Origin: Eutypella sp. D-1 | Lineage: Eukaryota > Ascomycota > Sordariomycetes > Xylariales > Diatrypaceae | Length of the DNA stretch: 64,000 nucleotides | Assembly (NCBI GenBank): GCA_023313575.1 | Contig: JAJTTP010000032.1 | Span: forward strand, 62,001 to 126,000 | Reading direction: 5' to 3' | Shown: piece by piece, positions 34,966 to 45,164 of the stretch | Layout of the letters: each line of letters opens with the position of its first letter | Numbering within the stretch: position 1 is the first letter of the stretch | Notes under the pieces: model-generated | What the model was told of the DNA's origin: nothing | Database searches by the model: none | What the model saw: only the letters and a program-made list of their open reading frames with translations | Program-made: the position numbers and the translations under genes

Positions 34966-37163
34966 CACTACGACTCGAGCAGCGCTGCGATTACCGCGTC
35001 TGAACAAGTGAGGTCCAGACTTGGAAGGATACACAACAGAAAATATCACTTACATACCACTACGTTGCACTCTATATCCGGACAATTGGCTCGTTACTAC
35101 CTAAACAGTTATTGAAGAACTTGTGCGTTACTAAGGTGGTGACTAGGATCAACTTATAGGTTCTACTACTTCGCATTATCTATAGTATCGATGACAATCC
35201 TGACGATGGCACAGGGGTTACCTACTATGTAGTTATAGCAGTGCGACTACGTTTTATAGGGGGGCCGCCCAGGTCCCGCATCCTAACTAATATCTCGTCT
35301 TCCAACACAGGTCCGGGGGGTGTTCGTGTTCGCCGCGTGCCCGGCTGTCCGCGTACCGCTGTCGATCGAGGAGGGCATAGACATCTATCTAAGCGCCATA
35401 TTCCGAAGCGGTCTGTCTCTCAGGGCTTTTTACGCAGCGCTTGCCTTGCAGACCCGGGGCCTAGAAGTATACATTCGCGTTCCATGGGCGTGAGCTCGCA
35501 GGCCCCACCAGATAGATGACCGCCTCCCCTTTTGAGACAGGCGCAGAAGCTGTAGAGGATCTGGACGAGGATCTCCCGGGCCCAACTTTGGCTTGGGTCT
35601 CCAGGAGTGCAAGACACGGGGAGATAGCTGTGCCAGGTCACCGGGCCGTCCGGGTTTTTTCCCCCCGCGTGCTTCTGTGAGGAGGATGTCCCGCCGGTAG
35701 TTCTTGGGGTCCAAATATCCAAAGTTCCGAACCTTGAACTTCCAGTTATCGAGGGGCCCGGCTATAGGTCCTCTAGGAAATTGGGGGTCCCAGGGACCTT
35801 GGTGGCTCACCGGAGCCCCTAGGTCCTCCAGGCCACCTAGCTTCCTGTAGCCAATATTGACCTGCTGCCCCCCCCCCCTCTCCGGGGGCGGGGGGTGTTT
35901 CCCTGGAAGACATTGCTGAGGACGGCCCACAGAGCTCCTACTGGTCACCGGTGGACCACAGTGCAGCTCGGCGCTATCCCAGCTCCCTCCGCCAGTATTA
36001 TTTCTGTCCCCCCCCTCCCCCCCCCGGTCCAGGCCCAGCTCCTCTTCTGGTTGACGGGTTGTTTGTCGAGACTCGACTGTACGGCGACGCCTTCTCGTGA
36101 GTTCAAGGTGCCGGTGCCAGCCCCCGCGGCTGAGTTCTCGGGCGTAGGAAACGAGTACTACCTATTCCCGGCATCGCTGTGGGAAAGCGGGGGGGGGGGG
36201 GAGGTCTACCAAGCTAAGCCTAAATTTTGCGGCTTTTTTCTTCCTCTTTTCCTCTTTTTTTCTTTTCAAGGGTGGGAGGGGGCGGGAGTGATGTGGTAAA
36301 AGAGCAACATGTACGCAGAATAAAGCACGCGAAGGTCAAAGGCATTGGGCCCCGGGGGGGGGGGGAATATAGTCGAACTTATGTATAAGCGAGAGGAAGA
36401 TTCCAAGTTCTAAGTTTCTAACACCGCAGCACCCCGCCCGCCGCCGTATACCCATCTAGGTACTTACTTAAGTAAATATATATAGGTCCGGAGGGTAGTG
36501 GTGACTATAATATATAGCTTTTATTCGGCAACGACACATATCTATGTATCTATCTGTTTTCTGCCAGGACATCACGTCTTTTCCGCCTGTCTCGCTACCT
36601 ACCTACCTACTAAAATATATACTTACTATAATGCCTCGCAAATCACCCCTTTGAAATTTCACAAGAGGGAATGGGATGGCACTCGAGCCTAGCTGATGTA
36701 TATATATATACATATATAAGTATACACAACATTGCCCCCTGGCCAGGGGCCTCAAACCCAATTCATGAAACACTGTACGCAGCCGGGGCGGGGGGAGGAA
36801 GGGGGATGATGGTATCATTTTCACGATGAGGGGGTACTTATACACATACACGTAAATTTGACCGTCATATCTTTTTTCTTTGCTTCCTCTGCCTCCTATT
36901 CTACGTTCTCTGCCTCCTCTTCGCCATCGCCATTGGCAGAACCTGTAGATACACGAAATAAAATGCGGGATGAGACGAGGATCTGCCTCTTTCCAGTATT
37001 CGTTTTCATTAAATCCGCCGAGACCGCGTTTATGTATTTGCATTTATTTATTTATTACAAGCCGGGGGTCGTGGCGCAGTAGCAAACCCCGTACATCACC
37101 CCTCCGCCTCCCTGTTCCCCCGGGCCACTCCACCCCCCCCCCCCCGGAGACACAACACACGCC
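34966..37163. other. Decayed interval with broken coding-like sequence and homopolymer runs
   Basis: A plausible intron end (CTAACTAATATC...ACACAG, about 35284-35311) is followed in plus frame by a 55-codon stretch with protein-like composition (VFVFAACPAVRVPLSIEEG), then stops. A second protein-like fragment (EFSGVGNEYYLFPASLWESG) lies at about 36130-36190. A 172-codon frame on the opposite strand (35948-35430) has no known motif. G and C runs of 9-14 nt are frequent (35870, 36010, 36190, 36352, 37133). A relic of one multi-exon gene is possible; no family is recognised. Confidence 0.35.
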
Positions 37164-38967
37164 CTACGCAGGGGCAGCGAGGACACTAACAACGCCCTCA
37201 CGATTAACAGCAAGGAGCTTACTCGCGCCATCAGCCCACTTAACCGCAACCGCAGCACCAGCAACCGCAGCGCGGACAACAGGGTCAGCAGACCAGGCCT
37301 TACTCGACTTCGCATAATTCCAAACCGCAACGCCGTCGGCGCAGGCGGCAGCGAGGAACTGCTGGGAGTAATCCCAGGCAAGGCCGTGAACGGCGGGGGC
37401 GGCGCCGAGGTCGAGGGTCTTGACGCGCGCGGCGTCGCCCTGCTTGCGCAGGTCGAAGATCGTGATTGTTGTTTGCCCCTTCGCCGTTGCTGCGAACCAG
37501 TAGCCGTTTTCTGAGAACTCGATTGCCGCCACGGGCGCGCCCAAGGGAAAGGATGCTGCTTCCTCCCCTGTGCTCGCCATGAATAGCTTCACGTATGTGC
37601 TCGTGCCTACTGCGAAGAGGTGCCCGTCGGGGTGGAATGCGCAGGTTGTCAGGGCTGGTTCGGTTGTGGTTAGTTTCGTTACGTGACGGGGTGTGAAAAG
37701 CCCTGCGAGAGGGGGAGAGGGGGGACGAAGGTTACTAGGAACTTACCAGAATTCGTGTAGACGCGGGTGGCGCGCTGTAGGTTGACGAGGTCGTAGAAGA
37801 CGAAGCTCTTGTCGGAGCCGACGGTGGCCAGGATCTCGTTGCTCGGGTGGACGGAGAGGCCGGTGACGGGGCCGGCGTGGTCCAGGAAGGAAGCGACTTC
37901 GGTGCCGCTATCGAAGACCTTCACCGTGCCCTTGGCGGTCGTGAAGATGACCTTGGCGCCGGCCCAGGTGGAGCCTGTCACGGGTTCGTCGATCTTGAAG
38001 GACCGCTCCAACTTGTCCCCCTCGACAGAGTAGATGGCCACGTCGCCGTCCAGGCCGGCGATCGCGGCGTAGCCTCCTTGCACGGTAAGGGTCGTGGTCT
38101 GGGGCACGGGAAGGGCGTTCGAGGCGCTGACCTGGAAGGTCGAGATGTCTTCCGCGGTGGCCCATCCTTCGGGGATAGGTCGCTTCTTACGACTCTTAGA
38201 TAACCTGCATCACGTTGTATCGTAAGCACAAGTCCACGGAAGCAAGCACGTACCCAAGCACGCAATGCCAGAAAGAACATACTTTTCTTTGGTCTCTTCC
38301 ACCTTGGCCACCAATTCCTCGGGAAGTCCCTCGGCATCGACTACCATCGCGTCACCACCACTACTCGGACCGCCAGCGGAGACGGTGACCTTGGAGAGAG
38401 CATCTCTGGCCTCGTCCCGCTCTTTCGTCAGTCTAGCGATGACGCGGACGGCGGCATCGTGCTGGTACAGGGCGGTAGCGAGTTCTTCCCGCGTGCGCGT
38501 GAGCTGTTCCTTCAGGTTGTAGGTCTCGAGGGCGAGGGCATCCCATTCATTTTGGAAGGTGGTGAGGAGGGCGGGGATGGAGGTTAAGGTGGGCGGCCGG
38601 GGTCGGACGACGCGAGAGGACTTGACGATGACGAGGTCGTCGATAGATAGGTCTTCGCCGTTGACGGGGTCTTTGCCGTTTTCCTCGATGTACTTCTCGA
38701 TCAGGCGCTTCTCGAAGACGGCCCCTGAACAAGTCAGTGGCTTGACTTTGGGACAAGCATAAAGAAGCATGGAGCATGGCTGACATACCTGATTTTGGAG
38801 AGACGGCGGGCTCCTGAGGAGGCTCGCCGGAGACTAGAGGATGAATAGACGCGTCAGAAGCGAACGAGATCAACGAGATAGCATCTAAGACGAGCAATTG
38901 GTGTTCGTGGATGGTAGATGGGGGAGTATGGGCACATGGGAGTATGATACTTACGTGCGCAAAGCAT
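37164..38967 (-). CDS. PRP19: Pre-mRNA-processing factor 19 (U-box E3 ligase, NTC core)
   Basis: Five exons (minus strand): 38967-38955, 38833-38789, 38724-38283, 38204-37747 and 37654-37164; 482 aa. Two tiny first exons rebuild MLCALSGEPPQEPAVSPKSG, joined to AVFEKRLIEKYIEENGKDP: the U-box that opens all Prp19 proteins. Next are the signature VVRPRPPTLTSIPALL, the coiled-coil tetramerisation segment EWDALALETYNLKEQL...ALYQHDAAVRVIARL and, from about residue 190, a WD40 propeller (for example HAGPVTGLSVHPSNEILATVGSDKSFVFYDL). Prp19 is a ubiquitin ligase and core of the NineTeen complex that activates the spliceosome. The last intron acceptor at 37655 gives NS/ALTTCAFHPDGHLFA; an upstream in-phase AG would add 16 residues. 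It is divergent from the OHCU gene. Confidence 0.93.
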
Positions 38968-39801
38968 CGTCGACGATTCTGAGGGTTCTGAGGAGGGTTC
39001 TGAGGATTCTTAACCGACCCGTCTCTTTAAGATTTATTGTAGCTTCGGTCAGTTGGAGGATGGTGGCATTGGGGGAGACAGTAAGAGAGAGAGAGAGAGA
39101 AAAAAAAAAGGATAAATGGGGTTGTAATAAAGGACCGCGATTACGGGGGAAGTGGCTCTGTTGTTCGGCGCAAAGAAGTGCTGGGACGTGAAGCAGTATC
39201 TGCTTTTTGATGTTTGTAAGTGTTAAAATAAAATAAAATAAATTATGGTAGATAACTGATGTAGCTTTGTAGATGCGTGCGATACGATTCAGCGTCCGAA
39301 ATTTCCAACCTTGGAAGGTCTATGGAACTAGAAGCTAGCTAGCTAGAGCTCTATCACCCGCTGTAAGTAGGTACTTCTCCAGCCTATCTCATAGGCGTCT
39401 TACACCCTAAGTAGCTTCCCCAGCCTCGCAGAGTTGCAACTATGAACACATGAGGTAGCCAATCAACGATTCGCTTTCTAGACTTAGGTATGAAGTACTT
39501 TGTACTGTCTGCAATACATGGATCATGGGTCGACTAATCCAGAAGCAGTCTAGTACTCTCTGTTATAGCAATACCCAATATAGCTTCCTCTAGTGTAGTA
39601 TCTCTTTTCCCTCATCTTCCCCTCCAACATCCTTAAGTTCCCGGGCAGCCCCTATGCCGAGGACCCCCAGACATCGCTGTTGAACGACACCGGCGATGGG
39701 GATATTCCAGTAGATCTTTCAACCTTCATGCGCGTAGTTATCAGGTAAGAAGAAAAACAAAGAAAAAAAAACAGAAGAGGAAGAAGAAGACAGCAACGAA
39801 A
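38968..39801. other. Divergent intergenic (PRP19/OHCU decarboxylase)
   Basis: About 830 bp between two start codons. It has an AG-rich tract ending in a poly(A) run at about 39085-39108 and an AAAATAAAATAAAATAAA tract at about 39225-39242. A purine-rich leader (about 39745-39800) precedes the OHCU ATG. Confidence 0.5.
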
Positions 39802-40452
39802 ATGGCGAATCCACCACCCCCAGCCCTTCCACCCATCGCCACGCTCAGCACAGCCGACGACGCGACCCTAAAGTCCTTGCTAGACCTCCTATTCGAGCCA
39901 TCGTCAACGCTTCACGAGCTCTGCATCCCACGACTCCGGGAGCGGGTCCGCGAACTGCCGCCCACGCTCACCACCTACGCGGCCCTGATCCAGGACGTCG
40001 GCTCAGTCCTGAGTTCCCTGGCCTCGCAGTCGCAGTCGCAGTCGCAGTCGCAGCAGTCCTCGCGCGCGACGCTACACGCGATCCTAGGGGCGCACCCTAG
40101 GCTCGGGGAGAAGAAGGTCACAAGCGCACTAAGCCGGGCCGAGCAGGCCCAACTCAACGCCACTTCCACTTCCCCCTCTACCCCCTCCGCCGAAGAACAA
40201 CGGCAACGGCAAGAGGAGGAGGCAGCAGCAGAAAGACAGCTCCTAGCAGACCTGAACGCAGAGTACGAGGCCCGCTTTCCCGGTCTGCGATACGTAGTCT
40301 TCGTTAACGGGCGCGCGCGCCCCGCCATCCTGGCTAATATGCGCGAGCGCATTGCGCGGGGCGACGCCGCTGCCGAGGAGCGCGAGGCTATTGCTGCTAT
40401 GGTGGATATTGCGCTCGATCGGGCGCGGAAGCTGGGTGGTGGTGGTGGGTGA
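39802..40452 (+). CDS. OHCU decarboxylase (urate-to-allantoin pathway)
   Basis: Intronless, 216 aa. Family motifs are FEPSSTL near residue 31, the catalytic-His block AILGAHPRLGEKK (about 95-107) and LNAEYEARFPGLRYVVFVNGRARP (about 151-174). 2-Oxo-4-hydroxy-4-carboxy-5-ureidoimidazoline decarboxylase makes (S)-allantoin as the last step of urate oxidation, needed for purine use as a nitrogen source. Compared with the usual 170 or so residues it has two low-complexity inserts: a Ser-Gln repeat (about 74-85) coded by a near-perfect CAGTCG hexamer run, and a Ser/Thr/Pro then Gln/Arg/Glu stretch (about 119-143). There is no C-terminal peroxisomal signal: it ends in four to five glycines. No other purine catabolic gene is nearby. 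Confidence 0.88.
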   Translation: MANPPPPALPPIATLSTADDATLKSLLDLLFEPSSTLHELCIPRLRERVRELPPTLTTYAALIQDVGSVLSSLASQSQSQSQSQQSSRATLHAILGAHPRLGEKKVTSALSRAEQAQLNATSTSPSTPSAEEQRQRQEEEAAAERQLLADLNAEYEARFPGLRYVVFVNGRARPAILANMRERIARGDAAAEEREAIAAMVDIALDRARKLGGGGG

Positions 40453-41120
40453 GGAGCTGCGTTGAGTTGAGGGGGGGGGGGGGGGGGGGGGGAGGTGGTT
40501 ATGATGCCATGCCATGATTAAGGCCGCTGCCGGGTCCTTCCTGTCGGCTATGTTCACGATAGATAGGACCGTACCTAGTCCATCTATCCTATGCCAAGCG
40601 AATAAAACTGATGAATGTGAGATACTTGAGTTGTCTAAGTGCGTCTACCAGAGATCAGGGGCTAGCCGATTGTTTATTCACACACACTCTCTCTCTTTTC
40701 AGGGTCAGGAGTCAACTTCATTATACAAGACGCTGGGCGAGGCGAGGCAGCTTGTAGGTTATGTTGTTTTAGGGTGCACGGGTTTGCGTGAGACCTGAGG
40801 GGGTGACAGCAACGCCTTAGGGATGGGATGTTCTGAGGTTCGCAGTTTGCGAAAGACATAAATAACAACTTAAGTTCCCTTCTCCTCCCGATGTAGTAGA
40901 GAGGGGGGTGGAGGGTATTCGAGGATTTCTCCATATATCAACGTGTTGCACGTACGTCCAGAGGTTGTCCCGTCCCTGGATTCTGAGCACATCCATCCTA
41001 ATTTACCAAACCAACCAACTTACGATAAACAACCTTTATCGCTGTCTTCCCGAGTTATCCAACGCCACGAAATCTAAGAGAGAGGAAAAAAGCCCACCTG
41101 TCGCGTGCGTGCCCTCTGCC
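40453..41120. other. Intergenic with a 22-nt G run
   Basis: About 670 bp. A poly(G) tract at 40471-40492 starts 18 bases after the OHCU stop codon. Upstream of 41121 the frame stays open to 40908, but that part reads as 5' leader rather than protein. Confidence 0.5.
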
Positions 41121-41822
41121 ATGATGTCGGCTACCTCGGGATCCGGCAAGTTGCCTCAGCGTACTACTGATGGTGATCCCGGGCAAGTAGAGACTCATTC
41201 CAACAACAACAACACTGCTGCAGTCATCAAGAAGCCGTCGGCCTCGGGCTCAGGCAAGACGAAGGGCCTCTCAACAGAGAGGCCCGACCTTCAAGAGCTG
41301 GAGCAGAATAAGTTCATCTATAGACAGGCTATGTAAGTTTATAATCACCTTACCTGCTCCCCTGAGTTAACAAAGCCCACTCTTTCTTTCCGTCTTTCCT
41401 TTTTACCCTAACTTCCCTAAATAATAAATAACTAACGATCATTGCAAAAACAGGGCAGCAAACGAGCTTGCGACTTCGAAAAACGGACTCGTGGTCCGAC
41501 CTGAGGATCCGCTCTACCCTCTCCATTCCCTATGGACTAACGAGCCCATCCCGCGGTTCCCTAAAACTCTGCTGGAAGTCGGCACTACGCCTGGTATGAT
41601 GACCTCGAGCTCCTCCCCTCTTTTTGTTTTCTCTTCTTTCTTCTCTCTTTTCGTTTTTTGGAAATACTAACAGGGCCGGGTTACTTAGATGAAGAAGTAG
41701 ACCGCATCCTCGACGCGCTCAATATGAAGTGGACACCGGGTTCGGACTGCACGAGACAACACTTCCTCAAGATGGTGACGGGCACCCCATTGAATGTCCC
41801 TTATTACCCGTACCCGACTTAA
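41121..41822 (+). CDS. Uncharacterised three-exon protein
   Basis: Exons 41121-41332, 41454-41593 and 41689-41822 give 161 aa. Introns have good sites: GTAAGT with an ACTAAC branch, and GTATGA with TACTAAC about 20 nt before TTAG. The first third is Ser/Thr/Asn-rich and probably disordered. From about residue 55 the sequence looks conserved: RPDLQELEQNKFIYRQAMAANELA, then PEDPLYPLHSLWTNEPIPRFP, an acidic helix DEEVDRILDALNMKW, and a C-terminus VTGTPLNVPYYPYPT. I do not recognise a family and there is no signal peptide or membrane segment. A second in-phase acceptor 15 nt upstream (after 41673) would insert five residues (GPGYL). The start at 41121 is chosen because it is the first ATG of two adjacent Met codons before the Ser-rich start; an in-frame ATG at 40908 exists. 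Confidence 0.65.
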
Positions 41823-43256
41823 GATTTCCAAGGTCCAAGCGCCAGGTCGAGGTCGAGGTTAAGGTTAAGGTCAAGAAGAAAAGGGGGAGGACGGATTAGG
41901 CAGAAGACACACACACGTTGTTGCATGGGGACGGTACTCTGGCATAGGACATTTTGGTACAGATTTCTTTCTCTTTAGATTATTACCCGGCAAGGCCAAT
42001 GAGACCAGAAGGAACCGAGCGGAGGAAGAGAGACACAGGACAGGACAGGACCATCCAGGAATAACGAGTGGGATTGCCTTTCACCCCTCTCCACAGGTCT
42101 GTCACTCACTAGGTCCTGGTCCGGTAGACGGTTTATTGAGAATAAAGGGAAGAATTGAGGACCCCCCTCCCCCCCCCCCTCACTTTTTTTCTTTCGTAAA
42201 CACTTCTCGCCATTTCCCCGGCATCGTTGGCCATCGCGCGAGAAGAATGGAGTAGAAAAAGTAAAGCCAAATTACTTTATATACCTAGCTCGCTGTTTGT
42301 ACAAGTCTAGCCCGCAGTGTAATGCAATGCTCCCTGCCGCTCAACTGTTTGCCGCGAAGACTGGGGCCTGGCTCATGATCAGCCAGCCAGCCAGCCAGCC
42401 AGCCGGATATCAAAAAAAACTTTCTATAACTCGTCGCTATATAACTATACCTCAGTGGTCGTGCTCTTTTCCAGTGACTGTGCGAAGGAAGGGGTTATTG
42501 CGGAGAATGAATAATGGAAAAAGACGAAAGACGAAAGACCAAAAAAAAAAAAAAAAAAAGAAAGAAAGAAAGAAAGTTTAAATGGATTCTAAGCTTTACA
42601 CATATGCAGGATGCCGTATACCTACTAGAGACTCAATTTCAGGGAGTCGAGTCCGGTCATAGTCGTACATAGATCTTGCTATACGATACACTGTAAAGAA
42701 AAGGATGTCTATCTATAGGAAGGTCCAGACAAACTCCCGTACGAGGGAAACCGGTCTCGCTATTTTCCAGGAGCTATACATTCAATGGCACTGGAGTCCG
42801 TGTGTGCTTTGCAATTGGTCTTCATGACATCGTCGCTTCAGGGTCCTGTAGTCTTCTTGCTTAAGAAGCCCTAGGTAGACAGGGGATGGCCGAAACCACA
42901 TGCACAGTAGACAGCTAGTATGAGGGTGTAAATGCCAGGGCCTCCACATTTAGTTTACTTTCTCTAACCGCCCCTTCAACACCTCAGACAGACAAACAGA
43001 CAGGACAGGATGACGGCCACGTTCGGTCCGCCGGCATCGAGGGTTAGGTATGGAGGCAATCCCGTAGGTATCATGACGAAGAGACGTTCTTCCAAGCCTC
43101 GCCCCCTCGTACGTATTATACCAGACGTGTAAACAGTCAGATACTATATTTTCTAGCCAGTCCATGAGCGTCCGAGCCAATGCACCCCACCACCCCAAGC
43201 CAACTTGGCTCTGGGCAAAAGGTTCGTGAAACCTACCTATCTACCTACCTACCTAC
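41823..43256. other. Intergenic, no gene recognised
   Basis: 1.4 kb. CAGC repeats at about 42381-42402, a 19-nt A run followed by (GAAA)n at 42541-42576, and (CTAC)n at about 43233-43260, just at the end of the next gene. No coding sequence. Confidence 0.55.
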
Positions 43257-45164
43257 CTACGTAATCCAGGGAATCCCATCCAGTTCATCAAGGTACTCCT
43301 CATAGAAGTGCTCCTCGCCTGCACCGCCGCCGCCGCGCTCACCATCCCCGGAGTCCCCCTCACCACCACCACCACCTCTTTCCCCTCCAGCGTCGCCCTT
43401 CCTCACCCGGTCCTCCGACCCGGACCCGCCGCCTCCGAATAGGACCCCAAAGTCCGCGTACACGTCATCCATGTCGTCGTCGGAGAGGTCGGCATACCGG
43501 GTATCGAGGTCCGGCGCGGGGAACGCGAACGCGCCGTCGTCGTCGTCGTCGTCGTCGTCGGTGCCGCCGTTATCCCCCGGCACCGGCGCGTTGATCATGC
43601 TGCTCTTCGGTGGTGTCGGTGGAGCCGGCTGCGGAATCATGGGTGGGTCTCGAGGGGCAGCGGAGACGAAGATGGGAGGGTGTCTGGACTCGGGTCCCGG
43701 CCCCAGCCGTGGTGCCGGTGGTGGGCGCATGGGGGACGTAGCGCTCGCTTTTGTGTCCGTGGCTGTGCTCAAAGGCAACGGGCGAACAGGGCTCGGTGGG
43801 AACAACGCATGGGGCGGCGCGGCGGCCATTGACCAAGCAGGGGCGATGCGCACAGTTACGGGGGGGACCGTAGTACGCGGTCTACAAACGACGGGCAAAC
43901 CGCCGGCGGCGGCGGTACTGAGACACGGGTGGTGGTGGTAAGCAGGGACAGCGTCGAGGGTCGGAGGAAACTTGGCGCCGGTGGCAGCGGCGTAGTCCGG
44001 GGCCGTGACGACGAGGAGGCCATGGTTGAGGGCGTTCTGGCGCTCGGCGAGACCGGCCATGTAGCGATGTCCGCGCAGGACGGCGGCGTGGCGGACGTTG
44101 ATGCGCACGCGGTTCAGAATCGCCGCCTTGCGGACCAGGGCGGTCTGGTGGCCGGCGCGCTTGACCGCCGTGTTGACGGCGTGCAGTTTACGCAGGAGGC
44201 GCGACAGCGACAGCGCGGCGGGCGGTTGTTGCGCCCAAGAAGAAGAAGAAGAAGAACCCCGGCGGCGGCCGCCGGTCCCTGCCGGCCCCGCCGTCGGCTC
44301 CTCGCTGCTCGGTCCCCAGCTCAGGATGTGCGTCGCGGGCAGCGAGTACGGCAGCGACAGCCGGCTCGTGATTAGATGCAAGCGCAGCCGCCGCTTCTTG
44401 CACGATAGTGCGCCCGTTCCCGGACCGTCGACATCGTGGAGGGCTCGCGGTCGCTTGGGGGGCGACGGTGGCGGTGCCCACCGGTGGAAGGCGAAGTCGC
44501 CCTTCTGCTGCTGTGAAGTCGCTGTTTCGAACCCGCCCATGCCGTTCGAGTTGCCTTTGGTCAGTACGGCGCCTGTGAACGGGTACGTGCGCGGTAGGTC
44601 CCCATTGACGGCCCTTTTCCTCTTGTTGCTGAGCTCGTTGTCGAGCTTCGTTGATACATCGCTGTGATGCATCCTACCGATGCTGCCGCCACTGTTCCCG
44701 CCAACTCCAACGCCGCTACTGCAGTTGCGGCCACCACCGTCATCGTCGGCTTCGGGAAGAAGTCTCCGCCGAGACGATGAAGCGGCACCGTTGCTGCCGC
44801 CAGGGGCCGGCTGATCCGTAGAGGTGCGCGTGAAGGACGACGACAGGGGTGCCAACATCCTCGTTTTCCTGGCGGCACCATCTAATACCGTCATCGGAGC
44901 CACTATCGTTTCCGGGGTAGTCGGGAGGGACTGAGTCCGCGCCCCGCGCCTAGTCCAACGCTTATCCGTTAGTCCCGGCGCGCGCACATGGTTCTGTGGG
45001 GACGGGCCCGCGGGCAGCGCCGCTAGGAACATCCCGCGCTCGATCTGCGGTTCGTCTGCCGGGACCACGTTTTGCACCACGCTGCTGCTGGGTGGGGAGG
45101 GGCGGGCGGGCCATGATCCAAGGCGTCTCAGCAGGGGACAGTGAGGATCGAGGTCTGTACCCAT
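43257..45164 (-). CDS. Long, mostly disordered protein of unknown function
   Basis: One open exon (minus strand), 635 aa. Much of it is low complexity: Gly/Ser/Pro/His-rich segments, an Asp run from (GAC)n near residue 540, and a Gly/Glu-rich tail. Two parts look constrained. One is a basic stretch at about 255-280 (KKRRLRLHLITSRLSLPYSL) followed by PATHILSWG, then a helical region (AALSLSRLLRKLHAVNTAVKRAG, KAAILNRVRINVRHAAVLRG) up to about 385. The other is the last 15 residues (EEYLDELDGIPWI). I recall this layout from uncharacterised Pezizomycotina proteins but know no function. The KKRR cluster could act as a nuclear signal. The start is the first Met of the frame and is not otherwise supported. 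Confidence 0.7.
   Translation of the reverse strand: MGTDLDPHCPLLRRLGSWPARPSPPSSSVVQNVVPADEPQIERGMFLAALPAGPSPQNHVRAPGLTDKRWTRRGARTQSLPTTPETIVAPMTVLDGAARKTRMLAPLSSSFTRTSTDQPAPGGSNGAASSSRRRLLPEADDDGGGRNCSSGVGVGGNSGGSIGRMHHSDVSTKLDNELSNKRKRAVNGDLPRTYPFTGAVLTKGNSNGMGGFETATSQQQKGDFAFHRWAPPPSPPKRPRALHDVDGPGTGALSCKKRRLRLHLITSRLSLPYSLPATHILSWGPSSEEPTAGPAGTGGRRRGSSSSSSWAQQPPAALSLSRLLRKLHAVNTAVKRAGHQTALVRKAAILNRVRINVRHAAVLRGHRYMAGLAERQNALNHGLLVVTAPDYAAATGAKFPPTLDAVPAYHHHPCLSTAAAGGLPVVCRPRTTVPPVTVRIAPAWSMAAAPPHALFPPSPVRPLPLSTATDTKASATSPMRPPPAPRLGPGPESRHPPIFVSAAPRDPPMIPQPAPPTPPKSSMINAPVPGDNGGTDDDDDDDDGAFAFPAPDLDTRYADLSDDDMDDVYADFGVLFGGGGSGSEDRVRKGDAGGERGGGGGEGDSGDGERGGGGAGEEHFYEEYLDELDGIPWIT

Noticed and set aside
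35430..35948. 172-codon minus-strand frame
   Set aside because: No motif, no splice context, and it lies in a decayed interval where the other strand looks at least as coding; kept only as part of the interval description.
42297..42581. 94-codon frame ending in a Lys-rich tail
   Set aside because: The tail is the poly(A)/GAAA repeat and the body spans CAGC repeats.
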